From an uncultured Acidobacteriota bacterium (GTDB taxonomy: Bacteria > Acidobacteriota > Blastocatellia > RBC074), in contig CADECP010000008.1 in NCBI GenBank assembly GCA_902825875.1, positions 62,001 through 126,000 of the forward strand: DNA of 64,000 bases, read 5' to 3'. The notes under the pieces are model-generated. The model was not told the origin of the DNA. It saw nothing but the letters and a program-made list of their open reading frames with translations, and ran no database searches. Of the stretch, positions 20,472-29,486 are shown piece after piece. The position numbers and the translations under genes were made by a program. Positions within the stretch are counted from its first letter, which is position 1; every line of letters starts with the position of its first letter.

Positions 20472-21869
20472 TTAGGAAATGAAAGCTTGGACATCCGTCA
20501 ATCGGCCTGTGGCCAACATTACGCTGGCGTAACCGACGTAAAAATCGTGACGCGCCGACAGCGTCAACAACCGCGCTCGCGTCAGCGTAGTTTCCGCGCG
20601 CAACACTTCGGTGATGGTCGTCAACCCGGCCTGGTAACGATCCTGCGTGATGCGTAAAGCTTCGCTGGCTTGGGCGATGATGCGTTCGGCAACTTTCAGC
20701 CGTTCGCGCGCAGAGATAAATTGCTGATTGGCGCGCACGACTTCAAAACGAATTTGGTTGGTCAGATGTTGTTGCTGGCTGACGGCCAGACTTGCTTCGG
20801 CGCGTGCCTGTGCGATGCGAGCATTGCGCCCGGCGTCGAACAGGTTGAACGTGACGCTGGCTCCAACGGTGTAATCGCTGCTGCCGTTGACGAAGTTATT
20901 GCGGCTGGCTCCGAAATTGGCGAAAACATCCACGCGCGGCAGGTATTCGTTGCGCGCGGCCTGCGCCTGAACCTCGCCGGAACGCGCGGCCAGGCCGGAA
21001 CGATTCAGGTCGGGACGGTTTTCCATTGCCAACCGAATCAATTCTTCCTGCTCAGCCAGATCGAATTTCTTTTCCACCATCTGGCCTGTGATTCGTTGCG
21101 GAGTGCTGACAGGCAAGCCCAGCGCAGTGTTCAGCGCAGCTTGCGCCGTGACGATGTCACCATCAGTTTGAATTTGTTGCTGGAGCGCCTCGGCCAATTG
21201 CACTTCGGCGGCCAGCAAATCGGAAACAACGGCGGTTCCGGCTTCCACACGGTCGCGGCTTAACTTCACGTCGGCTTCGGCCAGCTTGACGGCTTCGTCG
21301 CTGACTTCTTTTTTGGCCTGCGCCAGCAGCAATCCGTAAAACGCCCGCAGTGTTTCAAACCTGACTTGTTGTTCGATCAAATTGGTTTGCGCGACGGCTT
21401 GCTGCTGACCAAGTTGCGCGCGTTTGATGCGCGTGGTCGTTTGCCATTGATCGAACAGCGGCGCTTTGACCGTCACGCCAAATCGGAAATTGGTCAGCGG
21501 GTCGGGATTGTTCAGCAGCGGCAAGTTGAAGTTTTGCTGCGTAAATCGCCCTTGCTCCAACAACGAACCGAACGCAAAAACCGGGTTGTTGCCGTTGGTA
21601 AATGTTTCGCTGAGTTGCACCTGCGGCAACCGGCCAGCGCGGGCTTCGGCGGTTTGAGCGTCGGCCAATTCGCGGCCAGCGGCAGTCGCTCGCGTCAGCG
21701 GATTGGTTTTCAGCGCCAGTTCGACTGCCAGCGGTAAAGTCATGGCTTCGCCGTTTTGGGATGCGCCAGTCTGAGCAAACACAAACGTGTTTTGACCTGC
21801 AACAATCACCGCCAGCGCCCAAGCCAAAAAACCGAAGCGACATCGTTTATTGATTACGGAGCTTTTCAT
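20472..21869 (-). CDS. TolC-family outer-membrane efflux channel
   Basis: 465 residues. Signal peptide ends near VFAQ. Two repeated helical/strand units typical of outer-membrane factors ([13 protein letters not shown]...; [18 protein letters not shown]...; [25 protein letters not shown]). It supplies the outer-membrane duct of the tripartite pump encoded downstream (stop 4 nt before the adaptor ATG). Confidence 0.93.
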   Translation of the reverse strand: MKSSVINKRCRFGFLAWALAVIVAGQNTFVFAQTGASQNGEAMTLPLAVELALKTNPLTRATAAGRELADAQTAEARAGRLPQVQLSETFTNGNNPVFAFGSLLEQGRFTQQNFNLPLLNNPDPLTNFRFGVTVKAPLFDQWQTTTRIKRAQLGQQQAVAQTNLIEQQVRFETLRAFYGLLLAQAKKEVSDEAVKLAEADVKLSRDRVEAGTAVVSDLLAAEVQLAEALQQQIQTDGDIVTAQAALNTALGLPVSTPQRITGQMVEKKFDLAEQEELIRLAMENRPDLNRSGLAARSGEVQAQAARNEYLPRVDVFANFGASRNNFVNGSSDYTVGASVTFNLFDAGRNARIAQARAEASLAVSQQQHLTNQIRFEVVRANQQFISARERLKVAERIIAQASEALRITQDRYQAGLTTITEVLRAETTLTRARLLTLSARHDFYVGYASVMLATGRLTDVQAFIS

Positions 21870-21875
21870 CTCTTC

Positions 21876-22088
21876 TCACGCTCTGCCGGAAACTGCGGAT
21901 TCGTCTTTCGCCCCCATCCAACGCAAAAACGTCATCATCGGACACCAGTTGGTAAACGCCGATTGCACCAGATTCAGGGCGACAAACCCGGTTAAGTAAA
22001 ACCAGTTCGGGCTGTGATAAACACCCAGCAACACACTGGCCAACACAAACGTTCCCGCTATCAATCGCAATAATCTTTCGACTGTCAT
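21876..22088 (-). CDS. DUF2892 small inner-membrane protein
   Basis: 70 residues, AAGGAG upstream. Two hydrophobic helices (RLIAGTFVLASVLLGVY; WFYLTGFVALNLVQSAF) followed by TNWCPMMTFLRWMGAK, the DUF2892 signature (YgaP membrane part). In other bacteria DUF2892 proteins accompany rhodanese and persulfide-responsive ArsR regulators. The conserved cysteine in NWCPM may carry sulfur. It lies 6 bp upstream of tolC, so it belongs to the efflux operon. Confidence 0.9.
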   Translation of the reverse strand: MTVERLLRLIAGTFVLASVLLGVYHSPNWFYLTGFVALNLVQSAFTNWCPMMTFLRWMGAKDESAVSGRA

Positions 22089-22162
22089 CGCTAAAACTCC
22101 TTTCGAGCCGTTGGCTCTTGATGTTCATTGCGCCGCGAACCGGGCGCACACGAATTGTTCAT

Positions 22163-22252
22163 TCAGGTTGGCACGCCCAAACGCGGCAGCACCCACCGCA
22201 TCAAGACCAGATAACCAACGAAAAAAACTACAAACCATCCCCATTCGGGCAT
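22163..22252 (-). CDS. 29-residue putative membrane peptide heading the RND operon
   Basis: ATG 22252 with AAAGGA seven bases upstream, then one hydrophobic helix and a basic C-terminus: MPEWGWFVVFFVGYLVLMRW, ending LPRLGVPT. Thirty codons including TGA at 22163. Its size, ribosome site, single-pass topology and position 74 bp before DUF2892 support a real small protein. Function unknown. Confidence 0.65.
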   Translation of the reverse strand: MPEWGWFVVFFVGYLVLMRWVLPRLGVPT

Positions 22253-22386
22253 AACAAATTCCTTTCATTTGTTGGCAATGACAACATCAGAAACGCAAAC
22301 CCAGTGCCAACAAACAAGACAAAGTTTTGCAAAAAGCATCGTTGCCAGCTTCAACGACAATTTGTATACTGACAACGACTGAACCA

Positions 22387-22404
22387 TATAACTATGTAGT
22401 TATA
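22387..22404. promoter_or_regulatory. Palindromic operator between the efflux operon and the ArsR gene
   Basis: TATAACTATGTAGTTATA is a perfect 8+2+8 palindrome, AT-rich and 37 bp upstream of the ArsR ATG. TATAAC within it could be a -10 hexamer, so a bound repressor would block transcription. It lies between the divergent regulator and efflux genes and is the natural ArsR-family site. Confidence 0.75.
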
Positions 22405-22441
22405 CAGTCAAGGCACATTTTGGCGATTTAGGAAAAAAAGT

Positions 22442-22810
22442 ATGAACAAGGCAAAACATCAGGCGATGTCGTTGGAGGCGCTGCAACTTGTGGCGGCCAG
22501 ATTCAAGGTGCTTTCCGATCCGATGCGGTTGCGGATATTGCAATTGCTGCAAGATGGCGAACAAAGCGTGACGACGATTACCGAATCCGTCGAATCCACC
22601 CAGCCGAACGTCAGCAAGCATTTGAAAATCATGCAGGAAGCCGGGTTGGTGGCTCGACGACAGGAGGGCAATTCCGTGTATTACTCGATTTCCGATCCGA
22701 CGGTGTTCGACCTGTGCGAAGTGGTCTGTTCCAGTTTGCAAGAACGGTTTTCAGCCCACGCCAGCGCCTTTGCGTTCCAGCCCGTCCGGGCGATTTCACG
22801 ACGCCGATAA
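22442..22810 (+). CDS. ArsR/SmtB-family transcriptional repressor
   Basis: 122 residues with a winged helix-turn-helix (LSDPMRLRILQLL; STQPNVSKHLKIMQEAGLV recognition helix; REGNSVYYSI-type wing, here RQEGNSVYYSI). The only cysteines are Cys92 and Cys96 (DLCEVVCSS) in the last dimerisation helix, a plausible thiol or metal sensing pair. The classic ELCVCDL alpha3 metal site is absent. Together with DUF2892 this resembles persulfide-sensing BigR/YgaV systems, though the cysteine spacing differs. It probably represses the divergent efflux operon through the palindrome at 22387. Confidence 0.9.
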   Translation: MNKAKHQAMSLEALQLVAARFKVLSDPMRLRILQLLQDGEQSVTTITESVESTQPNVSKHLKIMQEAGLVARRQEGNSVYYSISDPTVFDLCEVVCSSLQERFSAHASAFAFQPVRAISRRR

Positions 22811-23037
22811 TCTTTTCCAGCCATTTTCCCCACTTGGCTCAGCGATTGCTTTTCAGTCAGGCGAGTTTAGTTATTTGCAGCAAATTGAAGAGCAGACAAG
22901 TAAAAACTCTCAATTCGATTCGATCTTGCAATCATAGCTGAGCAATTTTACCCAATCAGTTTGCTGCCAGTTCCAAATCAACAATCAAAAAACACTATTC
23001 GCTCAAAACTTGTAAGCAGCGAATTCAGGAGGAGTTT

Positions 23038-24105
23038 ATGCGAACTCTGAAGCTCATTTTAGTTTTAAGCTTTGCGATGGCTGTTGCGTCTCCGTTTATC
23101 TCAACCAAGGTGGCAGCGGCGCTGACAGCTTCCAAAAAACCATCCGTCGAAAAAGCGGATGCTGTTCCCCAATCCAAGCAAGCTCAACCCGTAGACGCCA
23201 GTCAGTATGTTGGCAGCGATTCTTGTTCGGAATGTCATGGCGCAGAAAGCACTCACTATGCGCTGACTGCTCACGCCAAAACCAAGGTGCTTAATGCTCC
23301 GATTGATAAACATGGTTGCGAATCCTGCCATGGTGGAGCGCGCAATCACGTGGATTTTTACCTGAATATCCAGAAACTGAATGAAGTCGGCAAGGAAGAC
23401 GAAGCGACGGCGTTGATGAATGACACGGCTAAAGCCGCTGCCGCCAACCTGAAATCGTTCAGCAAAATGTCTTCGGCGGAATCCACTGCAACTTGCCTGA
23501 AATGTCACGAAGGTTCGCAGGGCAATGCCGAAGAACGATTCAATTACCGCCGCAGCGAACACGCTCGGCACGGGATTTCGTGCAACGATTGCCATTCGTC
23601 ACACGCTCCGAAACGAACTGAGTTTTTGTTGAAAAACACCGAACCAAATCTGTGTTACACCTGCCACGCCGAACAAAAAGCGTCGTTTTCCAAACCGTTC
23701 CATCACAAAGTGCCCGAAGGCGGGATGAAGTGCTCCGATTGCCACAATCAGCATGGTGGTTTCATGGGCAAATCGCTGCGCAATTCGGTCAATGGCGATT
23801 CGGCTTGTGTGAAATGCCACGCCGACAAACAAGGGCCGTTCGTGTTTGAACACGCACCGATCAAAACCGAAGGTTGCCAGTCGTGCCATACGCCGCACGG
23901 TTCCACCAACCCGAAACTGCTGACTCGGAATCTGGTCAGATTCCTGTGCATCGAATGCCATTCGAGTACGCCTGGATTGCCCGGCGAACCGGTGGGTAAT
24001 CAAACCTCAGCAAGCCACGACATCAACAATCCGCGCTATCAAAACTGCACGGTTTGCCATGTTCAAATTCATGGCTCGAACGCAGATCGGCGGTTCTTCC
24101 GCTAA
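23038..24105 (+). CDS. Decaheme c-type cytochrome, MtrA/DmsE family
   Basis: 355 residues, AGGAGGAG ribosome site. Signal peptide [20 protein letters not shown]. Ten CXXCH motifs are present in order: CSECH, CESCH, CLKCH, CNDCH, CYTCH, CSDCH, CVKCH, CQSCH, CIECH, CTVCH. Ten hemes in about 300 residues and the spacing match the periplasmic MtrA/PioA/DmsE cytochromes, which form a heme wire inside an MtrB-type barrel. The next gene, 18 bp on, encodes such a barrel. Likely role: carry electrons from periplasm through the outer membrane. Confidence 0.94.
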   Translation: MRTLKLILVLSFAMAVASPFISTKVAAALTASKKPSVEKADAVPQSKQAQPVDASQYVGSDSCSECHGAESTHYALTAHAKTKVLNAPIDKHGCESCHGGARNHVDFYLNIQKLNEVGKEDEATALMNDTAKAAAANLKSFSKMSSAESTATCLKCHEGSQGNAEERFNYRRSEHARHGISCNDCHSSHAPKRTEFLLKNTEPNLCYTCHAEQKASFSKPFHHKVPEGGMKCSDCHNQHGGFMGKSLRNSVNGDSACVKCHADKQGPFVFEHAPIKTEGCQSCHTPHGSTNPKLLTRNLVRFLCIECHSSTPGLPGEPVGNQTSASHDINNPRYQNCTVCHVQIHGSNADRRFFR

Positions 24106-24123
24106 AGGAACAGGAGGCATCAA

Positions 24124-26262
24124 ATGAAAAGCAACATTCGATCAATTGTCTTATCGCTCTCCCGAACCTTTGCGGGAGCGACGATGTTGGCGCTGCTGTT
24201 TGGCCTGGGCGTGATCGCGCAGGCGCAGAGCGTCGAAAAAGCAGAAACCAGCCAGCAAGCCAGAGCGCAAGACAGCGAACTGGATCGCGCCAAGGCCATC
24301 ACCACCAAACCCGGCGAAAACAAACCATCGAAACCAGAAACCGGTCGCACCTGGGGGCTTTATTCAACCGTCACCACGCTGGAAATTGGCCACCGCTTCG
24401 TAGACACGGATGGTAGCCTGGATCGTTACCTGTCCGACGTGAACGTCCGCGACGGATTCCGCGTGCTGGATTATTCCTTGGACATGCGCGCGCAACCCGG
24501 AACAGGATTGCTGTTCGATTTTTTGCACGCCGATGTCAATAACGCAGGCGGCGATCAAAACCAGACGTTTTCGTTGCGCCTGGACAAAACGAAATGGTAT
24601 CGGTTTGACAGCAATGTCCGGCGATTCAATTACTACCGTTCGCCGGGGCCTAACTTCGCGTTGGGGTATCGCAATCACGATTTGCGTCAACAGGTTTCGG
24701 ATTATTCGCTGAGGCTGTTCCCGCAACGCGCGGTTCGCATCAACGCAGGGTACTCGCGCAGCATGGCCAAAGGTCGGAGCAATCCAACGTACTATTATGA
24801 GCGCGATATTTTCCAGATGTTCGGTAATACGCGATGGGAAGCCAACGATTACCGTTTGGGCATAGATGCCACGTACCGCAAGTGGGATTTTGCTGCGGAA
24901 CAGTTGTATCGCAATTTCCGCAACGATCCTGGAATGACCTCGCGTCCAGGTGAAGACCTTGGGTTTAACCCCACTGACAGCGCACGCATCACCTTGCTCG
25001 ACCGCGATATGCCACAACGAGCGCGGAGCTTGGTAACTCGAGCCAGTGTCCGCGGTTCGATTGCCGACCGGTTGCATGTAGTTCTGCGCGGATTGCGCGA
25101 CGATGAACGAATGCGCGCAGATTATTACGAAGTCAGCAGTGGTCGTAACAGAAGCGGCGTTACGCTGGTTTCCAACATCATTCAATTGCTCAGTCCGGGC
25201 GGCATTGTCGAACGTCCCAGCAACCGGTTTGATGCTGGAGCGACTTTGGATGTCACGAAAAACCTGTCTTTCAGCAATACGTTCAATTACAACTCGTTCA
25301 AGATCAACGGCGACATGTTGCTGCAAACCACTGCGGTGACTCAGCCGACCACCGGGCCGCAAGTGACTTCCGTTACTCGTAATGCAGCGACGGCCTACAT
25401 CACCGATCAAACTTCGTATCAGAATACAGTGGAAATGAACCTGAATTTCGGCAGGAAGTTCAGTTCCAATTTGGGCTGGCGTACGCAACATCGTGACGTG
25501 GTTCTGGCTGGCATTTTCAGCACCCCAACCAGCGCCCCATCAGCGTCCAATCCACTGATCAAAAACGAGGAAGAATCCATCAACACAAACTCGTTCATTG
25601 GTGGATTCCGGGTTCGCCCGACCGACCGGTTGAGCTTTATGTTCGATGTGGAAAGCGGTCAGAACAACAACGCATTTGTGAGAATCAGCCCGCTGGATTT
25701 CACGCGGTTTCGTGTTCGCGCCCAGATTCAGGCGACGGACAAGCTGGGCATCATCGGCACGTTCACTTCGACCGACCGGACAAACCCCACCCCGCAAGTG
25801 TTAAATGAATCCGATTCGCGCAGCTACACGATTGCCTTCAACTGGGAACCGAAACAGCGCGTGATGGTGGACGCCGGATACGATTACAACGATCTGTTCG
25901 CCACCGGAAATATTCGGTACACGTTGAGTGGCCAGCGGTTTTTCGGCCAATCGTTGTATTACGCCCGGATCAATTCGATTTACGTCAACACGCGCTTCGG
26001 ATTGACCTCGCGGCTGGATTTGCTGATGGCTTATTACTACATGATGGATCGCGGAGCGCCGTCGGTTTCACTCGCTGTAGGCGACCTGCTCAACGCTTAT
26101 CCGTTGAAACGGCACAATCCCGAAGTCCGGTTGGCGTACCGATTCAACAACAACATGACCGGCAACTTGAGCTACCGGCATTTCAGTTACAACGAAAAAG
26201 AATTCGCCGTGCAGGATTATCGCTCGAACATCCTGACCAGCAGTTTGCGATTCACCTTCTAA
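24124..26262 (+). CDS. Outer-membrane beta-barrel, MtrB/PioB-like partner of the decaheme cytochrome
   Basis: 712 residues, close to MtrB (about 700). Signal peptide ends near VIAQAQ. The rest is rich in alternating aromatic/polar strands (YSLDMRAQPG, SYSLRLFPQRAVRINAGYSRS, YTIAFNWEPKQRVMVDAGYDY) and ends in Phe (SSLRFTF), the insertion signal of outer-membrane proteins. The N-terminal CxxC of Shewanella MtrB is absent, so the subfamily is uncertain. Position directly after the decaheme gene, behind AGGAGG, supports a porin-cytochrome pair. An intrinsic terminator follows. Confidence 0.75.
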   Translation: MKSNIRSIVLSLSRTFAGATMLALLFGLGVIAQAQSVEKAETSQQARAQDSELDRAKAITTKPGENKPSKPETGRTWGLYSTVTTLEIGHRFVDTDGSLDRYLSDVNVRDGFRVLDYSLDMRAQPGTGLLFDFLHADVNNAGGDQNQTFSLRLDKTKWYRFDSNVRRFNYYRSPGPNFALGYRNHDLRQQVSDYSLRLFPQRAVRINAGYSRSMAKGRSNPTYYYERDIFQMFGNTRWEANDYRLGIDATYRKWDFAAEQLYRNFRNDPGMTSRPGEDLGFNPTDSARITLLDRDMPQRARSLVTRASVRGSIADRLHVVLRGLRDDERMRADYYEVSSGRNRSGVTLVSNIIQLLSPGGIVERPSNRFDAGATLDVTKNLSFSNTFNYNSFKINGDMLLQTTAVTQPTTGPQVTSVTRNAATAYITDQTSYQNTVEMNLNFGRKFSSNLGWRTQHRDVVLAGIFSTPTSAPSASNPLIKNEEESINTNSFIGGFRVRPTDRLSFMFDVESGQNNNAFVRISPLDFTRFRVRAQIQATDKLGIIGTFTSTDRTNPTPQVLNESDSRSYTIAFNWEPKQRVMVDAGYDYNDLFATGNIRYTLSGQRFFGQSLYYARINSIYVNTRFGLTSRLDLLMAYYYMMDRGAPSVSLAVGDLLNAYPLKRHNPEVRLAYRFNNNMTGNLSYRHFSYNEKEFAVQDYRSNILTSSLRFTF

Positions 26263-26281
26263 CCTCCACTCTTCTCTTTAC

Positions 26282-26318
26282 AGAAGGCGCAGGCATCAAA
26301 CCTGCGCCTTCTTTTTTT
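26282..26318 (+). terminator. Intrinsic terminator after the porin-cytochrome genes
   Basis: AGAAGGCGCAGG / CCTGCGCCTTCT stem of 12 bp with a 7-nt loop, followed by seven T. Confidence 0.92.
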
Positions 26319-26420
26319 GCCTTGCCGCCGCGTCAACCCCCAACAAGGCGTCATTGCAGCAAGCAAAGCTGCGCCAAACCGCAGCATTCCAAAGCTTCGC
26401 TCCAAAGCTTCGCTGTTCGA

Positions 26421-26560
26421 TCAATAATTCATGCCGACGATTTCGCCGCGCTCATCCACATTGAGCTTGGCGGCTTGCGGCACTTTGGGCAGGCCGGGCA
26501 TCAACATCATCGAACCGGCAATCACAACTCGGACGTTTGTCGTGGCGTTCAATGGCCTGA
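26421..26560 (-). pseudogene. C-terminal fragment resembling formate-tetrahydrofolate ligase
   Basis: The minus strand reads SMMLMPGLPKVPQAAKLN then VDERGEIVGMNY and a stop at 26421. This resembles the C-terminal end of formate-THF ligase (family pattern: MTMPGLPKxPAAxxIDVDxxGxIVGL). The frame is closed upstream by the TAA of the aspartoacylase-like gene, so the enzyme body is missing. The rest of 26319-26609 holds repeated AAAGCTTCGCT words (26390-26415) and no gene. Confidence 0.4.
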
Positions 26561-26609
26561 GCCAGTCCGATGGAGTGATGTATGGGAAGCATAATGATGA
26601 AACCTCCGG

Positions 26610-27788
26610 TTAGGGGTGAGCGGATTGTCGGCGGCGGCTGACGATCAGCAGATCATCTTGTTGAGAATGTTTGCGGAATCCCAGCAGGTGACAGATTTCC
26701 ACGACGAACCAATGAGCGATTTGCGGGTTAATCAACAACGCATCGAGATTGTCCGCCAGCCGATGAACTCCGGGTAAATGCGGCAGCAAACGATCAACGT
26801 TCCATTTTCGTAACTGAGCGGAAACTTTCAGCCAGAACAGATTCACTTCGCGCACCAGAAAGAACCCGTCTTCGCCCTGGCTTTGATACAGCGGCATAAA
26901 CAGCAATCCGTCTTCCGGCGAAGTGACGCTGCCTTTCCGGTCGCTGGCCAGCAATTGGCCTTTGGTGACGCGCGTGAAATTTGAAAAGCCCGGTTGCATG
27001 ACGAATTCATCCGTTTCGTGAACTCCATGCCGATGACGTAATTCCATCACGCGAGGCACGTCGCCGACCGAGCGTTTGAGTTGCTGGCGCAGGTCGAAAA
27101 ATTCAGAGATGTAATTCGGTTTGATGCAACCAGCCGCCGCCAGCGTGATCCAGACGGCGGTTTCATGATTGAGCAGAGACGTTGGCGAGCGATGTTGTCC
27201 GGCTTCAAACCCTATGGCGGCGTGACCGAGTTCGTTGATGTAATTGAGAATCGTGCCGTCCAGGTTTTCTTCCAGACCGAGAATGATCGGCACGCCGAGT
27301 TCCAACGCCAGACGGCGATTCGTCAGCGTGTCGCTGATGATGGCGAATGGCGAACCTTCGGAAGAAGTCGTGTGCAAATCAAGAAAGATGGCTTCACCGG
27401 CGTGATGTTCCAGCGCCATTTCGATGATGTCCAGCAATTCGCGCTGCTCGGCGTCTTCGGCGGTGGCGGTTTGAGCCGGCAACAAGTCTTCTATTTCGCT
27501 TACCTGCTTCGGCGACCACATACGATTCAGGTCTCGGTGCTGATACCGGACTCCAGCGTTCAATGCCCTGACGTTTCCGGCCAACGCGATCAATTCGCCA
27601 CGGAACGGTGGAGCGGTTTCGCGCAATTTTTTCAAGACGGTTTCCAGTGCCAGCGCTCCGGCGGGTTCGTTGCCGTGAATTCCGCCGATGCAAATCGCCA
27701 ATGGTCCCGGCTGTTTCCCCGAAAATCGTCCAAGTTCGCGGTGGAATTTCTTTTCGTGAATAGACTGAAGAATGGCGCTCTTCATCAT
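26610..27788 (-). CDS. Succinylglutamate desuccinylase/aspartoacylase-family zinc hydrolase
   Basis: 392 residues. M14-type zinc site: [10 protein letters not shown] (His and Glu ligands, about residues 34-43), HRDLNRMW (substrate Arg) and [13 protein letters not shown]. The C-terminal half is a beta domain as in AstE/ASPA proteins. It cleaves an N-acyl amino acid or similar amide; the exact substrate cannot be read. It is monocistronic, opposite in strand to the cytochrome genes it separates, with GGAGGAGAAGG before the ATG. Confidence 0.85.
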   Translation of the reverse strand: MMKSAILQSIHEKKFHRELGRFSGKQPGPLAICIGGIHGNEPAGALALETVLKKLRETAPPFRGELIALAGNVRALNAGVRYQHRDLNRMWSPKQVSEIEDLLPAQTATAEDAEQRELLDIIEMALEHHAGEAIFLDLHTTSSEGSPFAIISDTLTNRRLALELGVPIILGLEENLDGTILNYINELGHAAIGFEAGQHRSPTSLLNHETAVWITLAAAGCIKPNYISEFFDLRQQLKRSVGDVPRVMELRHRHGVHETDEFVMQPGFSNFTRVTKGQLLASDRKGSVTSPEDGLLFMPLYQSQGEDGFFLVREVNLFWLKVSAQLRKWNVDRLLPHLPGVHRLADNLDALLINPQIAHWFVVEICHLLGFRKHSQQDDLLIVSRRRQSAHP

Positions 27789-27812
27789 TAACCTTCTCCT
27801 CCTCAGGAAATG

Positions 27813-27841
27813 GGTAGGACAGGTTCAGAACCTGTCCTACC
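27813..27841. repeat. Perfect palindrome GGTAGGACAGGTT / AACCTGTCCTACC
   Basis: Thirteen-base arms with a 3-nt centre. No T-run follows. Same style as the GGGACAATTT and AGTCCA palindromes at 30596 and 32617. Confidence 0.8.
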
Positions 27842-27865
27842 AGGTTCCATCATTTCAGGGCGTCA

Positions 27866-27985
27866 CTACGCGACATCGAAAACTCCTGCGGTAACGGCGT
27901 TCACGGTTCCCCCAACACGAAAAACCTGCTTCTTCGCCGCGCCCGTCAGTAGATTGTGAGACTCGGCGATAACTTTTTCGCGCAT
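27866..27985 (-). CDS. Possible 39-residue small ORF or gene remnant
   Basis: Reads MREKVIAESHNLLTGAAKKQ and ends in VFDVA before TAG. The composition is protein-like, but the ribosome site is weak and no family is recognised. It may be a remnant. Confidence 0.25.
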   Translation of the reverse strand: MREKVIAESHNLLTGAAKKQVFRVGGTVNAVTAGVFDVA

Positions 27986-28187
27986 ACCGATTTATTACCA
28001 ATCGGCGTGCCAAATCGCCGTCAACCTGCACGGCGGCCATTCAATGCTGGCTTATCAATTGCTTCGATGAAGGCGTAAGTCGGTATTTGCAGAACAAAAA
28101 AGCGGGTATTTCCTCAATGGAACTCAAAATTACTCAAATCACTGCAAGTTTTCGCAATCTCTCAATATCTCAAGAAAGGGGCAGAAC

Positions 28188-29000
28188 ATGTTCAAGAAGC
28201 TATCAATAGTTTTCTTCTTCGCATTGTTTGCGACTGCGGGAATTTCCGAGTGGGGAGTCAACGCGACCTCGTTTCGGGTTGGGCAAAACGAATTCAAAGA
28301 CAACAACTGCGTGGGTTGCCACGCCAAAGTAACCAGTCCATACAAACTGACCAGCCGATACGCCGAGTGGCAAATTTCCACTCATCACGAAAAAGCTGTT
28401 GGCTGCGAGAAATGTCATGGCGGAGACCCGGCAATCAAAGACGAAAAACGAGCGCATCAGGGAGTCGTTCCTCCTGAAAATCCGCAAAGCCAATTGCATC
28501 TGAAAAATCTGCCTGAAACCTGCAGCACGTGTCATCAGGGCGTGGTCAGTTCGTTTACGGAAAGCACGCATTACCAAAAGCTGAAGGGCGCCGGAATCGG
28601 GCCGAGTTGTTCTACCTGCCACGTTCACATGGGATCGCAGGTTTTGTACACGCCTGAAGAAACCGCTGCGATGTGTTCAACCTGCCACAATTCGCCGAAC
28701 AAACTGATGCCTCTGCGACCGGAAATCCCGGAAAAAGCCAACGAAGTCATGCAATCCATTCGTCGCGCAAATACGATGGTGCTGTGGGCAGATCGGCTGT
28801 TAGATCAAGCCGGAGCCAAAAAACTGGACATCAACGACGAACAGAAAGAACAGAAAATTGCCAGAGCCGTTTTGGCCGAAGCAAAAGTCAGTTGGCACGC
28901 TTTCAATCTGGAAAGCGTTCGCAAAAAAGCGGACGACGCCCACGATATGAGCGCCAAAGTAAAAGACTCGCTGAGAGCAAAACTTTTTCCTCAACAATAA
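28188..29000 (+). CDS. Secreted pentaheme c-type cytochrome
   Basis: 270 residues. Signal peptide MFKKLSIVFFFALFATAGIS. Five CXXCH motifs in the first 170 residues: CVGCH, CEKCH, CSTCH, CSTCH, CSTCH. The remaining 100 residues (from about 180) are an all-helical Lys/Glu/Ala-rich domain without hemes. The His-rich stretch STHHEKAVGCEKCH offers distal ligands. It could shuttle electrons between the membrane quinol dehydrogenase and the decaheme protein. The composite of heme domain and helical tail is not one I can assign to a named family. Confidence 0.88.
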   Translation: MFKKLSIVFFFALFATAGISEWGVNATSFRVGQNEFKDNNCVGCHAKVTSPYKLTSRYAEWQISTHHEKAVGCEKCHGGDPAIKDEKRAHQGVVPPENPQSQLHLKNLPETCSTCHQGVVSSFTESTHYQKLKGAGIGPSCSTCHVHMGSQVLYTPEETAAMCSTCHNSPNKLMPLRPEIPEKANEVMQSIRRANTMVLWADRLLDQAGAKKLDINDEQKEQKIARAVLAEAKVSWHAFNLESVRKKADDAHDMSAKVKDSLRAKLFPQQ

Positions 29001-29047
29001 CCTCTACGGCAAAATCGCCTGTAGAAACCTTAAGGAGACTATCCAAA

Positions 29048-29404
29048 ATGAACAAGCTCGCTAGAAAAACCGTCTTTTCAGCGTTCGCCGCAATGGCGCT
29101 TACCTTTGCGGTTGTCACGATGACCAGACCATCGGAGGCTGCTTATTTCCAAAGCGCCAAATCACTCTTTGCACAGAAGTGTTCCGTCTGCCACGCCAAC
29201 GACGGAACCGGCAACACCGCCAAAGGCAAAGAACTAAAAGTTCGCAATTGGAGAACTGACCCGGAAGTCAAAAAGATGTCCGACGCCAAAATGGTGGAAA
29301 TCACGATGAAGGGCAAAGGCAAGATGGAAGGTTACGAAAAAACTCTGGGCAAAGAGAAAGTCGAAATCCTTATTGCCTACAGCAAAACTCTGATGGGCAA
29401 ATAA
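29048..29404 (+). CDS. Small monoheme cytochrome c
   Basis: 118 residues from ATG 29048 (AAGGAG upstream). Signal peptide ends near PSEA. One CXXCH (CSVCHANDGTG, about residue 43), and a class I cytochrome c core with a Met-rich C-terminal part (KMSDAKMVEITMKGKGKMEGYEKTL) supplying the likely Met axial ligand. Electron carrier of the periplasm. Followed by an intrinsic terminator. Confidence 0.9.
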   Translation: MNKLARKTVFSAFAAMALTFAVVTMTRPSEAAYFQSAKSLFAQKCSVCHANDGTGNTAKGKELKVRNWRTDPEVKKMSDAKMVEITMKGKGKMEGYEKTLGKEKVEILIAYSKTLMGK

Positions 29405-29424
29405 CCGTTCAGACGCAAATTTCA

Positions 29425-29471
29425 GCCGCAGATAAACGCTTGTCTGCGTTTATCTGCGGCTTCACTTTTTT
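29425..29471 (+). terminator. Intrinsic terminator between the monoheme and NapC-like genes
   Basis: Perfect 15-bp stem GCCGCAGATAAACGC / GCGTTTATCTGCGGC, 6-nt loop, then TTCACTTTTTT. It ends only 16 bp before the NapC-like ATG, so read-through or hairpin control of that gene is possible. Confidence 0.88.
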
Positions 29472-29486
29472 GTGGAGACTTCACTT

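Larger units (their letters stand above)
27789..28187. other. 399-bp gap inside the cytochrome locus
   Basis: Contains the palindrome 27813-27841, a possible 39-codon ORF on the minus strand (27866-27985), and from 28050 an A/T-rich leader with AAAGGGG before the pentaheme gene. No terminator-like structure; nothing else recognised. Confidence 0.6.

Noticed and set aside
28673-29047. 125-residue N-terminal extension of the monoheme cytochrome
   Set aside because: It lies out of frame within the pentaheme gene; ATG 29048 has AAGGAG and starts a signal peptide.
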